From Vicingaceae bacterium (GTDB taxonomy: Bacteria; Bacteroidota; Bacteroidia; Flavobacteriales_E; Vicingaceae): a stretch of DNA of 64,000 nucleotides. The DNA is taken from positions 62,001 through 126,000 of the forward strand of contig JAGYIE010000003.1 of assembly GCA_018402765.1 (NCBI GenBank), in the 5' to 3' direction. Within the stretch, counting starts at the first letter, position 1; every line of letters begins with the position of its first letter. Shown piece after piece: positions 19,314 through 28,136 of the stretch. Under the pieces are notes generated by a model that did no database searches, was not told the DNA's origin, and saw only the letters and a list, made by a program, of their open reading frames with translations. The position numbers and the translations under genes are program-made.

Positions 19314-19348
19314 AAAAGCCCGAGATTAAATTTTAGTCTCGGGCTTTT
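19314..19348. terminator. Bidirectional terminator between pdhC and the cupredoxin gene
   Basis: The stem aaaagcccgaga (19314-19325) pairs perfectly with tctcgggctttt (19337-19348). T-rich tracts on both sides suit the two convergent genes. Confidence 0.85.
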
Positions 19349-19363
19349 TCTTTTGTCAAGCTT

Positions 19364-19885
19364 TTATTCAGTAACAGTTAACTTGCCAATCATAGCAGGA
19401 TAATGTCCTGGATATGTGCAGATGTATTCATAGCTTCCTGCTTTAGGTGCTGTAAATGTTACAGTTAATTCTTCGCCCATAGTAGTCATTTTTGTTGACA
19501 CAACAATTCGATCATCGTTAGGAGTAAAATTTCCTGCTTCACCAGCAGCAATACCTGCGGTAGCAATCTCTTGACCAATTCCGGTAGGAATTAGCACAAA
19601 GTTATGCAACATGCCTTCTGCACTCGATTGATTTTTAAAGGTAAGTGTTACCTCTGCTCCTTCAACTAATGTCATGGAGGCAGGCTCAAAAGCAATCTCC
19701 ATCATTGATTCTCCTTTGGCTGCAACTTCAACTGCCATATCTTCAACCATCGCTAAGGCTGTTTTTGTTTCTGTTTTTTCAGGCGCTTTTTCAACTGTTT
19801 TAGATTCTTCTTTTGGTTCAGCTCCACCACATGCCACTAATGACACAAAAAGAATAGATGCTAGTGTAATTTTTACTTGTTTCAT
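19364..19885 (-). CDS. Azurin/plastocyanin-like cupredoxin lipoprotein
   Basis: A 173-residue protein with a lipoprotein signal (LFVSLVACGG; lipidated Cys19) and an acidic/lysine-rich linker (to about residue 45). The cupredoxin domain has all four type-1 copper ligands: His94 (MLHNFVL), Cys156, His161 and Met165 in YICTYPGHYPAMIG. The Cys-x4-His-x3-Met spacing is that of azurin. It probably carries electrons in the periplasm between respiratory complexes. It is a monocistronic gene convergent with pdhC. Confidence 0.9.
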   Translation of the reverse strand: MKQVKITLASILFVSLVACGGAEPKEESKTVEKAPEKTETKTALAMVEDMAVEVAAKGESMMEIAFEPASMTLVEGAEVTLTFKNQSSAEGMLHNFVLIPTGIGQEIATAGIAAGEAGNFTPNDDRIVVSTKMTTMGEELTVTFTAPKAGSYEYICTYPGHYPAMIGKLTVTE

Positions 19886-19949
19886 AACTTATTTTATTAT
19901 TCAATTGGTTTATAACATTTACATTTACAATAACATTTTATCTTTAGAT

Positions 19950-20639
19950 ATGTTTAAACGAATTTTTAAATGGATAACTAAAATAATCCTATTTTTCATT
20001 GCTTTGACAATTGGTTTGGTGTTGATTTTTAAATATATAAATCCACCAATTACGCCTTTTATGATCGTAAAGTATTTTGAAGGAGAGGCAGCAGTTATTC
20101 AGAAAGAATGGGTTAAACTTGAAAAAATATCACCCGAAATTCCACTTGCAGTTATTGCTGCTGAAGATCAAAAGTTTTTGGAGCATAATGGTTTTGATAT
20201 GGAAGCGATTGAAATGGCAATTCAAAGTAATTCAAAAAGTAAACGTATAAAAGGAGGAAGCACCATAAGCCAACAGACCGCAAAGAATGTCTTTTTAGTT
20301 CCGAATAGATCTTGGGTTAGAAAGGGGCTAGAAGCATATTTTACTTTTTTAATAGAGTTATTTTGGTCAAAGGGGAGAATTATGGAAGTTTATCTAAATG
20401 TAATTGAGCAGGGTGATGGCGTTTACGGTGTTCAAGCCTCATCAGTGATTAATTTTAACAGAGATGCCATAAAAGTTAATCGTTCACAGGCAGCACTTAT
20501 AGCTGTTGTTCTGCCTAATCCAGTGAGGTTTAAAATAAAGAACCCTTCATCTTACATTCGAGGTAGACAAAGCTGGACAATACGTCAAATGGGGAATTTA
20601 GGTGGAACATCAATTGTAAAAACGCTATATGAAGATTAG
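19950..20639 (+). CDS. mtgA: Monofunctional biosynthetic peptidoglycan transglycosylase
   Basis: The start is set at the ATG at 19950 (MFKRIFKWITKI). The longer frame would begin inside the opposite-strand cupredoxin gene. The 229-residue product has one N-terminal membrane helix (about 10-30) and a GT51 domain with catalytic Glu72 in AVIAAEDQKFLEHNGFD, then KGGSTISQQTAKN, RKGLEAYFTFLIEL and the GRIMEVYLNVIEQGDGVYG motif. It polymerises lipid II glycan strands at the outer face of the inner membrane. Its end overlaps the next gene by 11 bases. Confidence 0.93.
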   Translation: MFKRIFKWITKIILFFIALTIGLVLIFKYINPPITPFMIVKYFEGEAAVIQKEWVKLEKISPEIPLAVIAAEDQKFLEHNGFDMEAIEMAIQSNSKSKRIKGGSTISQQTAKNVFLVPNRSWVRKGLEAYFTFLIELFWSKGRIMEVYLNVIEQGDGVYGVQASSVINFNRDAIKVNRSQAALIAVVLPNPVRFKIKNPSSYIRGRQSWTIRQMGNLGGTSIVKTLYED

Positions 20640-21246
20640 TTGCTTATCAGTAGTTTACTTAATCTTTACTTTTAATCTGCATTCTCAAGTATCTATTCAA
20701 CTTCGAGAAGTAAGTTTACCGGAAAAGGTTTGGGTGATTACACATCCATTTATAGCTAAAAAAGCAATCAGAATTTCTACTAATTCAATGTTGATAGCTA
20801 ATTCAAAGGCGGTAAAGGATACGTTTGGGAATGATGGTAACGGTGGTGCATTAGATGCTTTTAGACACGCTTTTTGGATGTGTTCCTTATCTAATGAGAT
20901 TGGAAGCAGACGAGCATTAAAGTTAGGAGTAGCTCACGAAAAAGGAAACAGAAAAGATTTTGAAAAAGGCAGATTAGAGGATGGTAAATTGCCTGATAAA
21001 GTAAGTGTTGATATGGATTTACATAATAATTCAGTTGGAGTCACACTATGCAATAAACGAGAAGAGGTAACCCAAGATGAGTTAATAACCAGAGTTCTAA
21101 CAGTATATTTAGCGGGAAAGCTAGTTGTAATAAAGAAGGATACTTTAGGCAACTCACTTTCTGTCGATGGTGAAGTATTACCAATAAACGATTGGAGAGG
21201 GCAGTGGGAAAATGCCCGTGTTCTTGTTCCTTCAAATTGCTTTTAG
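20629..21246 (+). CDS. Secreted DUF6973-like protein
   Basis: A 205-residue protein with a likely Sec signal peptide (about residues 1-19, ending FNLHSQ). Its central block has the DAFRHAFWMCSLSNEIG motif, with LGVAHEKGN and DMDLHNNSVG following. That looks like the DUF6973 family (DAFRHAxW) as I remember it; the assignment is from memory of the motif, not a search. Conserved His and Asp residues suggest a metal site or enzyme, but no activity is known to me. The start codon lies inside the end of mtgA (11-base overlap), so translation is probably coupled and a cell-wall-related role is conceivable (inference). Confidence 0.65.
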   Translation: MKISCLSVVYLIFTFNLHSQVSIQLREVSLPEKVWVITHPFIAKKAIRISTNSMLIANSKAVKDTFGNDGNGGALDAFRHAFWMCSLSNEIGSRRALKLGVAHEKGNRKDFEKGRLEDGKLPDKVSVDMDLHNNSVGVTLCNKREEVTQDELITRVLTVYLAGKLVVIKKDTLGNSLSVDGEVLPINDWRGQWENARVLVPSNCF

Positions 21247-21821
21247 AGGCCGATTCCAAATCCTGCCCTAATTTGAGGGTTTTGATAAGGAGAAAATTCT
21301 GATTGATTTAAATTGTATAAAATCAGCAGATTAACAAATGAATTTCCGCCAATAGAGCCTCTATATCCTCCCCCCACAAATAAGGAATGTATATTATCTC
21401 TAACTGTTTCGTTTATGGTAGGGTTTCGAAAGAGATCTAAATTTAATAATTCGTATTCTGCATGTGCTACGAAGCTTTCAAACAAGATATGTTGTGCAAA
21501 CACTCTACCTCCATAGATATTGGTTTCGTAGATATAAGCAAATCTTTTATCCTTCATATAGGAATAGGTTGCTCCTAAGCCTACTATAAAATCATCAGTT
21601 AGATGATAGCCCACATTTGGCGAAATATCTATAAAAGTGACATCTCCAAAAGATGCTCCTAGGTTTCCTCCAAAAGTAAGTCGTTCAAAGAATGACTTTT
21701 TCTTCTGTTTTTTATTTAGCTGAGGCACTGCAGTGGTTGTTTTGTCTTCTACATAATCTTGAGCCCAAGCAGCCTGAAAAGAAAAAATCGAAATCGATAT
21801 AAGTAGAATAAGTTGTTTCAT
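21243..21821 (-). CDS. Small outer-membrane beta-barrel protein
   Basis: The start is placed at an internal Met (21821) that opens a clear signal peptide (MKQLILLISISIFSF to AWAQ). The longest frame would add 26 uncharacteristic residues. The mature 170 residues alternate hydrophobic and polar positions (FGGNLGASFGDVTFIDISP, YHLTDDFIVGLGATYSYM, HAEYELLN, IRAGFGIGL), the pattern of an eight-stranded barrel with a C-terminal strand. Specific function unknown. It overlaps the end of the convergent DUF6973-like gene by 4 bases. Confidence 0.75.
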   Translation of the reverse strand: MKQLILLISISIFSFQAAWAQDYVEDKTTTAVPQLNKKQKKKSFFERLTFGGNLGASFGDVTFIDISPNVGYHLTDDFIVGLGATYSYMKDKRFAYIYETNIYGGRVFAQHILFESFVAHAEYELLNLDLFRNPTINETVRDNIHSLFVGGGYRGSIGGNSFVNLLILYNLNQSEFSPYQNPQIRAGFGIGL

Positions 21822-21993
21822 ATGCTTTGTAATGTGTTCAAATTTCATCATTATTTTCGAATTTATATCACCAAAAATCCATTCGGAGTTCTGCATCACC
21901 TTTTGTAACTATTTTATTGAAACGGTATTTTTTTTAAAATATCTTTACCTCACAGAAACAGAAGGGAATCTATATTAATAAATATCTCGATAA

Positions 21994-23079
21994 TTGAATT
22001 ACAAGCGATTTTTTAAACAACAAAATATTTATTGGATATCTCAGATATACGGCTGGCTGATTTATGTGGTGTTGATGGGATTATTGAATCAATTGAATGG
22101 AGCAGCGTTCAATCGTCTATTATTGTTTAATCTCTCCGTTACTTTTTTCTTGGGTATATCTATTTCTCATACTTATCGCGAATTAATAATTAAAAAGGAT
22201 TGGTTGCGATTACCCCTTTACCAATTAATTCCTTTAGTACTTATTACATCAATTTGTTTAGGTACATTCTTCTTTATAATACATACCATTATTTCCGATG
22301 TGTTAATTGCTGGAGAGACTTATCAATTTGAATGGATTGATGTAATTCGTAATATTATCAATCAGACGGTAATATTCATGTTATGGTCCTCATTATATTT
22401 TCTATTTCATTTTGTGCAGAATTATAGGAAGGAAGAAATTAAAAATTTGAAATGGCAGGCTGCTAAGAATGAGATAGAGTTAAATAAAATAAAATCTCAG
22501 CTAAATCCTCATTTTATTTTCAATTCTATGAATAGTATCCGTGCATTGGTTGAAGAGGATCCTAAATTAGCCAAAGATGCAATTACCCGTCTATCCAATA
22601 TATTGAGAGGTTCATTAATGCTAGGCAAAAAAGAAGTTATAACCCTAAGCGAGGAAATGCAATTAGTACAAGATTATTTGTTACTTGAAAAAACTCGGTT
22701 TGAAGAGCGCTTAACAATCAATTATTCAATCGATGAGAATGCATTTGATTGGTTAGTTCCTCCACTAATGATTCAAACATTAGCCGAAAATGGAATTAAA
22801 CATGGTATTTCTAAACTGACAAAGGGTGGCCGAATCTTTATTCAGGCTTTTGTTCAAGATAATGTGCTATGTATTAAACTAGTTAATAGTGGAAATTATG
22901 ATGAGAATAAAGCAGTTGAAACTGGCTTTGGCTTAGTAAATACGAAGCAACGCTTGCAGCTGTTGTTTGGAAATAAAGCGAATTTTGAAATTAAAAACTT
23001 AAAGAATGAGGTTGAGGTTGTAGTGCTGATACCCTCTGAAATAATACAATTTAAGCATGATGAGAGTAATAATAATTGA
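21994..23079 (+). CDS. LytS-type membrane sensor histidine kinase
   Basis: A 361-residue kinase that begins at a TTG codon; no in-frame ATG lies near the start. Four membrane helices span about residues 13-145. A short coiled linker follows, then the His_kinase domain with LNPHFIFNSMNSIRALVEEDP (phospho-acceptor His173), and an HATPase domain with the N box AENGIKHGIS and G box GFGLVNTKQRLQLLFG. It overlaps the following LytTR regulator by 23 bases, so the two form a cognate pair. Signal unknown. Confidence 0.9.
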   Translation: MNYKRFFKQQNIYWISQIYGWLIYVVLMGLLNQLNGAAFNRLLLFNLSVTFFLGISISHTYRELIIKKDWLRLPLYQLIPLVLITSICLGTFFFIIHTIISDVLIAGETYQFEWIDVIRNIINQTVIFMLWSSLYFLFHFVQNYRKEEIKNLKWQAAKNEIELNKIKSQLNPHFIFNSMNSIRALVEEDPKLAKDAITRLSNILRGSLMLGKKEVITLSEEMQLVQDYLLLEKTRFEERLTINYSIDENAFDWLVPPLMIQTLAENGIKHGISKLTKGGRIFIQAFVQDNVLCIKLVNSGNYDENKAVETGFGLVNTKQRLQLLFGNKANFEIKNLKNEVEVVVLIPSEIIQFKHDESNNN

Positions 23080-23788
23080 TGATGAACGATTGGCTCGAAA
23101 GGAGTTAACTAGTTTGCTAACTGAACTTGACCAAGTAGAGATAATTGACGAATGCAGTAACGCAGATGACGCCATACAGAAGATTGAAGAACTAAAGCCT
23201 GATCTGATTTTTTTGGATATTCAAATGCCAGGCAAGGACGGGTTTTCCATGTTAGAAGAATTATCATTTGTACCAAAGGTTATTTTTACTACTGCATATG
23301 ATGAGTATGCACTAAAAGCATTTGATGTAAATGCATTTGACTATCTAATGAAACCGATAGAAAGTGGTCGATTGAAAGAATCTTTAGATACCCTAATAGC
23401 AGAGCAGGAGCAGATTAAACCGGTAGTTGCATCGAAAGAAGTGCATCGTAAGTTTGATTCAGAAGAACAGGTTTTTTTAAAGGATGGTGATAAGTGTTGG
23501 TTTGTCAAATTAAAGGATATTAGTCTTTTCGAATCGGAAGGAAACTATGTTCGTGTTTATTTTGAAAACAATAAACCATTAATTTTAAAGTCATTGAATA
23601 ATTTAGAAGATCGCCTTGATAAACATGTTTTTTTTAGGGCAAACAGAAAATACATCATTAATCTAAACTGGATTGATAGCGTTGAAAGTTGGTTTAATGG
23701 AGGATTACTCGCGAAATTATCTACAGGAATGCAAGTGGAAATTTCAAGAAGACAGGCTGCTAGATTAAAGGATATGATGAGTCTGTAA
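23057..23788 (+). CDS. LytTR-family response regulator
   Basis: A 243-residue regulator. The receiver domain (1-120) has acidic pocket IIIDDERLA, phospho-acceptor Asp54 (LIFLDIQMPG), the conserved Thr in FTTAYDEYA and Lys in YLMKPI. The LytTR DNA-binding domain spans about 145-243 (ISLFESEGNYVRVYFENNKPL and FFRANRKYIINLNWIDSV). Two start codons are adjacent (MM). It binds imperfect direct repeats in promoters and is activated by the kinase encoded just upstream. Confidence 0.92.
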   Translation: MMRVIIIDDERLARKELTSLLTELDQVEIIDECSNADDAIQKIEELKPDLIFLDIQMPGKDGFSMLEELSFVPKVIFTTAYDEYALKAFDVNAFDYLMKPIESGRLKESLDTLIAEQEQIKPVVASKEVHRKFDSEEQVFLKDGDKCWFVKLKDISLFESEGNYVRVYFENNKPLILKSLNNLEDRLDKHVFFRANRKYIINLNWIDSVESWFNGGLLAKLSTGMQVEISRRQAARLKDMMSL

Positions 23789-24634
23789 TTAATTAGGCCA
23801 ACTATCTGTTATAATAAGACCTCTTTCATCTTTATTATTTTTTACCATAACAGCTCGATGACCCTCTTCAAATAAAACAGAAAAATAGGCTTGAAATTCA
23901 TCTCTGCTAATTCTTTTTTTGCCCGACATGCTCAACCAATCTAATTTTGTGGTGGCGTATAGCTCATTAATATCCTTACTGCTGAGTAGTCCACTTAAGT
24001 TAGTGTACCATCCTCGTTGGTGATTGGGATTAATGTAACTAAAGTAGGTGTCAATTTTTTTCTGGTTTAAGGGGTAGAATAAAATTCCTTTCATTAAGGG
24101 TACTTGAAAATCTATTTTACGATTTCCTGTTATTTGAATAATCTCATTTGTCTCTTTTGGTTGTAGTTGCTTTTCTGTGAGATGATAAAACTTTCTTTCG
24201 AAGTTGTCAACGGAGTTAGGTCCAATAAAAATGGGTTCATTCAACTCATAATATAAATAGAATTTTGTGGCTAACTCTAACTGAAAAATTTCCTTACTTC
24301 TGATATCTTCTATTATAAAATCAATTTCTCCTATTGTTGTTTTACCATCAAATAGCTGAATGTTATTTCCCAATAAGCGATAGAATGGGTTGTTTTTAAA
24401 GAAGAAAGTCATTAACTGTTCTGCATACCAACCTAACTTTCTGGTGTTATTTCCCTCTATAAATAATCTTAAGGATGTGTCATCTTTATCGATACCTTCT
24501 AACCATTGGATAGCTTCCAAAGTGTTAAAGTTTACTTTGGTATTACTTTCTGTAATTAAAGATGGCGACAATAAAATAAATGCTAAATCTGCCACTAGAG
24601 CTGATCGCCAATGGCCTTGTTCAGATAAGTTCAT
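23789..24634 (-). CDS. DUF1853 family protein (nuclease-like fold)
   Basis: A 281-residue protein resembling the DUF1853 family. The core GEIDFIIED (Glu103, Asp105) followed by FQLELATKFYLYY (Glu120, Lys124) fits the acidic-x-ELxxK pattern of PD-(D/E)XK nucleases. GWYAEQLMTFFF and RGWYTNLSG are other likely family blocks. No cellular role is established. It lies convergent and immediately adjacent to the LytTR regulator gene (stop to stop) and has no operon partner. Confidence 0.75.
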   Translation of the reverse strand: MNLSEQGHWRSALVADLAFILLSPSLITESNTKVNFNTLEAIQWLEGIDKDDTSLRLFIEGNNTRKLGWYAEQLMTFFFKNNPFYRLLGNNIQLFDGKTTIGEIDFIIEDIRSKEIFQLELATKFYLYYELNEPIFIGPNSVDNFERKFYHLTEKQLQPKETNEIIQITGNRKIDFQVPLMKGILFYPLNQKKIDTYFSYINPNHQRGWYTNLSGLLSSKDINELYATTKLDWLSMSGKKRISRDEFQAYFSVLFEEGHRAVMVKNNKDERGLIITDSWPN

Positions 24635-24689
24635 AAATCAATGACTAATTCAATTAAATATAGCAACTTTGTAAATTATATCAAAAAAA

Positions 24690-25304
24690 TTGAATTACGT
24701 GAAGAATTTATCAATTATCTTAAACGCAGTATTATTAGTAGCCGTAGCTATTTTATTCTATCTTGTTTTATCTGAGCCTAAAAATGAAGAAAGTCAGAAT
24801 ACAATAATTAATGAGGACAGCACTACAACTGAACAATCATTAAAGATAGCCTTTATCAATACCGATACACTTTGGGAAAAGTATGATTTAGTTAAAGTAT
24901 TGAGATCAGAGTTAGAAAGTAAGCAGGCTCAGTTCAAAAGCCAACTAGAAGCTAAAGTTAAGGGTCTTGAATCTAAATATTTAAAACTTAGAGAAGATGC
25001 TCCTATGTTAACTCAAGCTGAAGGAGAGAAGCGACAAATGGCTTTAATGCAGGAGGAAGAAGGTATTGGGCAAATGCAAGAAGAGCTTGCTATAAAACTA
25101 GGAGAAGCAGAAGACAATATGAAGCGTAAAATAAAAGCCAATTTAGATCGTCAACTTGAGAAGATTAAAGAAGAGAGGGGGTTAGATATGATTTTAGACT
25201 ATTCTACTACCAGTTCACTTTTATTAGCAGATTCTACAATGAGTCTTACAGACTTAGTTGTAAGCCAGTTAAATATAGAATTTAACGAAGCGAATAAAAA
25301 ATAG
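24690..25304 (+). CDS. OmpH/Skp-like periplasmic chaperone
   Basis: A 204-residue protein read from a TTG start (NYVKNLSIILNAVLLVAVAILFYL). It has one N-terminal membrane anchor and a Glu/Asn-rich spacer. An OmpH/Skp domain follows, with KIAFINTDTLWEKYDLVK and a long charged coiled coil (about 75-165), then the short ERGLDMILDYSTTSSLLLADSTMSLTDLV block. Skp-like proteins hold unfolded outer-membrane proteins in the periplasm. Unlike typical Skp it appears membrane-anchored rather than signal-cleaved. It is followed 8 bases later by the DUF4924 gene. Confidence 0.85.
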   Translation: MNYVKNLSIILNAVLLVAVAILFYLVLSEPKNEESQNTIINEDSTTTEQSLKIAFINTDTLWEKYDLVKVLRSELESKQAQFKSQLEAKVKGLESKYLKLREDAPMLTQAEGEKRQMALMQEEEGIGQMQEELAIKLGEAEDNMKRKIKANLDRQLEKIKEERGLDMILDYSTTSSLLLADSTMSLTDLVVSQLNIEFNEANKK

Positions 25305-25312
25305 AAATTACT

Positions 25313-25873
25313 ATGTTGATTGCACAATTAAAGAAAGAGACCAATATTGCCGAGTATATCTTGTATATGTGGCAAATTGAAGATATTATTCGATCATACA
25401 AATTTGATCTCGATTTAATCGATGAACAAGTGGTAGCGAAATATCCTCAACCTTACGAAGTAAAGGTTAAAATCAAACAGTGGTATGCTGAGCTTATTGA
25501 CATCATGCAATCAGAAGGAATAGAAAAGCATGGGCACTTAAGCTATATTATAGAGGACATAAAAGGATTGGGAATTCTTCATCAAACCTTATTAACTACT
25601 ATTCAAGATAAGGAGCATAAGAATAATTATGAAGTCGCTAAGATTCATATTGCTGAATTGATGCAACGTGGAGATGGTAAATACATCAATGAAATTGATG
25701 CATGTTTGACTGGTCTTTATGGTTTAATGCTATTACGACTAAAAAACAAGCCGGTTTCAGATCCTACACGTGTAAGTATGGAGTGTATTTCTAAATTCCT
25801 AGCTCATTTAGTTGCTCAATACAATAAACTGAAAACTGGACAGCTAAAGCTAAGTGAAGAGCAGAATAATTAG
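25313..25873 (+). CDS. DUF4924 family protein
   Basis: A 186-residue soluble, largely helical protein. The opening KKETNIAEYILYMWQIEDIIRS and the block CLTGLYGLMLLRLKNKPVSDPT match the DUF4924 family found in Bacteroidota; this is recognised by motif and not searched. No signal peptide or known catalytic motif. It follows the OmpH-like gene in the same operon, and a strong hairpin ends the unit. Confidence 0.75.
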   Translation: MLIAQLKKETNIAEYILYMWQIEDIIRSYKFDLDLIDEQVVAKYPQPYEVKVKIKQWYAELIDIMQSEGIEKHGHLSYIIEDIKGLGILHQTLLTTIQDKEHKNNYEVAKIHIAELMQRGDGKYINEIDACLTGLYGLMLLRLKNKPVSDPTRVSMECISKFLAHLVAQYNKLKTGQLKLSEEQNN

Positions 25874-25889
25874 CAGTTTTTAAAAGCAT

Positions 25890-25925
25890 AAAAGGCGAAG
25901 TAGTTTCTAAACTTCTTCGCCTTTT
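25890..25925 (+). terminator. Terminator of the OmpH-like/DUF4924 operon
   Basis: The stem aaaaggcgaag (25890-25900) pairs with cttcgcctttt (25915-25925) and is followed by a T run. Confidence 0.85.
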
Positions 25926-25987
25926 TTTATGAATTTGTTTTTAGTTTTTTGTTTAATATAACTGTTCAATTTACCTGCAAATCAAAA

Positions 25988-26113
25988 ATGACGAAAAAGC
26001 AATTCATTTACTACCTTTTTGTGTTAATAAGTTGTATTTTAGGTAATATTTCTGGTATTCAAATGTTAAAGAGTGATTTGTTTTGTCACTTTTTTGATTA
26101 TAAAATTCAATAA
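25988..26113 (+). CDS. Possible 41-residue secreted peptide or truncated lipoprotein start
   Basis: The frame starts ATG at 25988 with MTKKQFIYYLFVLISCILGN, a good signal-peptide or lipoprotein-like opening (basic start, hydrophobic core, LISC lipobox-like end). It then stops after 41 codons. It lies in an otherwise empty, very AT-rich region upstream of a decayed lipoprotein gene. It may be the stranded N-terminus of a broken gene rather than a working small protein. No recognised homologue. Confidence 0.3.
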   Translation: MTKKQFIYYLFVLISCILGNISGIQMLKSDLFCHFFDYKIQ

Positions 26114-26395
26114 AAACAACAGTTCCAACTTTTTTTTCAATTATTCTCAGCTTCTTGATTTTTTAATTGTTCAGAATATATTTTTTTTGTCCTATGTTTG
26201 ACTTTAACAATGAAAGACTTACATACATATTCTATTTTTACCTCATGTTATAATTTTACGACTGGGGTTTGAAATATGTAAAAAGCTCTCTCTACAAAAT
26301 CTATGTTTCCATAAAAATCTACGGTATTTATTTTTTGGACGAGGTTCATTTTATTGATGTTTTTAATCGATTGTAAATAAACGTTAATCCATTAA
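26114..26395. other. AT-rich intergenic stretch with no supported gene
   Basis: Very AT-rich sequence with long T runs and multiple stops in all frames. I see no tRNA-like fold, hairpin terminator or coding frame. It contains a tttg-rich patch near 26190-26200 but no clean promoter pair. Confidence 0.4.
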
Positions 26396-27241
26396 AAAAT
26401 TAAATGCTGTGTTCAACTCATAAATGCAACACATCTATTTTTTACTTCTTGTGATAAAGAAGTAGGTTTTACTCCTGATTCTAGCGTAAATGAAAATTTA
26501 AACTTGAAAGGAATGATTAATAGTTCAAATAAGTCAGGATTCTATGTTTTAGGTTCTGAACTAAATCCATACAATAGCATAGGTTATGAGCATAACGTAA
26601 TTTTGGATTTTATGAGACAATCTTTCAGCACCTCTAAATCTAACCAGAATTTATTTGATGAGGTTATCGATTTTGCATCTTCAGATCTTGGATATGATAA
26701 ATTGGATTCAATATTTGATAATGGCAATTTGGATTCTCATATAATTGGATATACAGTACCAACAGATTTTTATTCTGAAATACTTTCAATGAATTCAGCG
26801 GGAACTATTTCAAATGCCGCTTATGACTATTTAAAATTTATGCTGGATGTTGGATTGGAAGCTCCATGTGAAAGTTGTACATACAATTAGGCAGTTGAGT
26901 ATGCAATTCAGGACATCAGCGTAATTGCAGAGAGTGTGGGTCTTGACAATAGCTTAATTGCAAGTGAAAAAGAAATGATATTTATCGCATTATCAGTTTG
27001 TAAATATAGTATGGATTTTTGGAGACAAGAAGCCCAGCGTGTGTCATCAAATTATTCTATTTCATTGCTTGGTGGTAATGGTACAGGTGAAGATTTCGTT
27101 CCAAACATTTCGTGGTGGAAAGCTGATGCAGTAGGAGCAATAGCAACTTTTTACGCTGGTGGTAGTATATTAATGGATATTAATTTTGGCTTGGGTGTAG
27201 GTGTTATGGCAGTAGGTGGCGCAATGGCTTCTATGGCATAA
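26396..27241 (+). pseudogene. Decayed lipoprotein-like gene with in-frame amber stop
   Basis: One frame stays open from 26396 to 27241 except for a single TAG at 26888-26890. The frame reads HLFFTSCDKEVGF (a Bacteroidota-type lipobox, Cys at 26450), then an Asn/Ser-rich domain to SCTYN, the stop, then AVEYAIQDISVIAESVGLDN. It ends in a Trp-containing, glycine-rich hydrophobic tail (ISWWKADAVGAIATFYAGG to VGVMAVGGAMASMA). No start codon lies in frame with a full signal peptide; an ATG at 26424 is in another frame. Loss of the 5' end plus the internal stop indicates a pseudogene. The family is not recognised; the Gly-rich tail recalls membrane-active peptides (inference). Confidence 0.65.
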
Positions 27242-27280
27242 ATTTAGACAACTAAAGTATTAATTATAAAAAGTTCTACA

Positions 27281-27979
27281 ATGAAAATTCATATTTATCG
27301 TCCTTACTTTCTATCATTCTCATTTAGAAGTTATAAAATTGTCGATGCTGCTAATCGTATTCTTGGATTGTTAGATAATCAATCAGAGGTCGTAATTGAT
27401 AATTCGCCTGATAAAATAAGGTTGAAAGTAGATTGGTATGGAGGTAGTCATCATTTTCAAGAAACAGATGTAGAGGAAAAATTTCTAATTTGCTATTTTG
27501 CAGAAAAGACAGTAGTCGGTGTGGCGCTCAATTTTCGATTCAAAAACCTTATAAAGTTAAAGGAAGTAACAAAGGAGGAGTATCTGAAGGCTATTGAAAC
27601 AAAAGGTACATCTCTACCTTTTTATCAAGGTGCTGTAGTTACGAAATTAGAATCAATATTATCTCGGATTTTGTCTGGGTTGGAACTATTTGCATCAGCT
27701 TTACTATTTTATCAAACAGACTACAATGGGAATGCAGATCTTAAAGATTTGGAGTTTTTACGTTTCATTGCTTTGTTAATTGCTTTAGGGGGTATTTTTG
27801 GCCTAGTTTGGAATATCAATAAGCATATGAAAATATCAACTAGAGTTATTGTTGGTATTGTCCTTATCGGTTATGCCGGTTGGCAAGTTCAGCTTGGAGG
27901 TGGAAATTGGTTGATATTTCTACCTCCTGTGGTTTTAATGTTGGGAGTTCTTGGGTTTTATAATTTGAGGCGCAAGTAA
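27281..27979 (+). CDS. Unknown membrane protein
   Basis: This 232-residue product has no family I recognise. The first 125 residues are soluble-looking (SYKIVDAANRILGLLDNQ, an IRLKVDWYGG segment). The C-terminal third holds three hydrophobic helices (about 128-145, 160-178 and 190-228 split in two), ending in LRRK. It follows the decayed lipoprotein-like gene by 39 bases on the same strand and ends before a terminator. The arrangement could be a secreted peptide with a membrane partner or immunity protein, but that is speculation. Confidence 0.6.
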   Translation: MKIHIYRPYFLSFSFRSYKIVDAANRILGLLDNQSEVVIDNSPDKIRLKVDWYGGSHHFQETDVEEKFLICYFAEKTVVGVALNFRFKNLIKLKEVTKEEYLKAIETKGTSLPFYQGAVVTKLESILSRILSGLELFASALLFYQTDYNGNADLKDLEFLRFIALLIALGGIFGLVWNINKHMKISTRVIVGIVLIGYAGWQVQLGGGNWLIFLPPVVLMLGVLGFYNLRRK

Positions 27980-28058
27980 TTAGGTTGCTTAAAAGTAGAA
28001 CTAACTTCTTTAAGTGGTTTTAAATTAGTTGTTTGAGTTCCTAATTTCATGAACTTAT

Positions 28059-28096
28059 TGAGCTATGGTAAAATAAGACCCTCTTACCATAGCTCA
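28059..28096. terminator. Terminator between the unknown membrane protein and the M42 peptidase
   Basis: A perfect 13-base stem (tgagctatggtaa at 28059-28071, ttaccatagctca at 28084-28096) sits between convergent genes and is followed by a T run on the plus strand. Confidence 0.8.
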
Positions 28097-28136
28097 AGAA
28101 GTTTTTTATAAGAATACACTTAATGAGGTTTAAATT

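Noticed and set aside
26114-26395. Possible small RNA or riboswitch in the AT-rich gap
   Set aside because: No strong conserved stem or terminator is present, and nothing resembles a known riboswitch.
26888-26890. Amber stop as possible recoding (pyrrolysine or readthrough)
   Set aside because: No pyrrolysine machinery or readthrough context is visible, and the gene has no proper start either, so decay is simpler.
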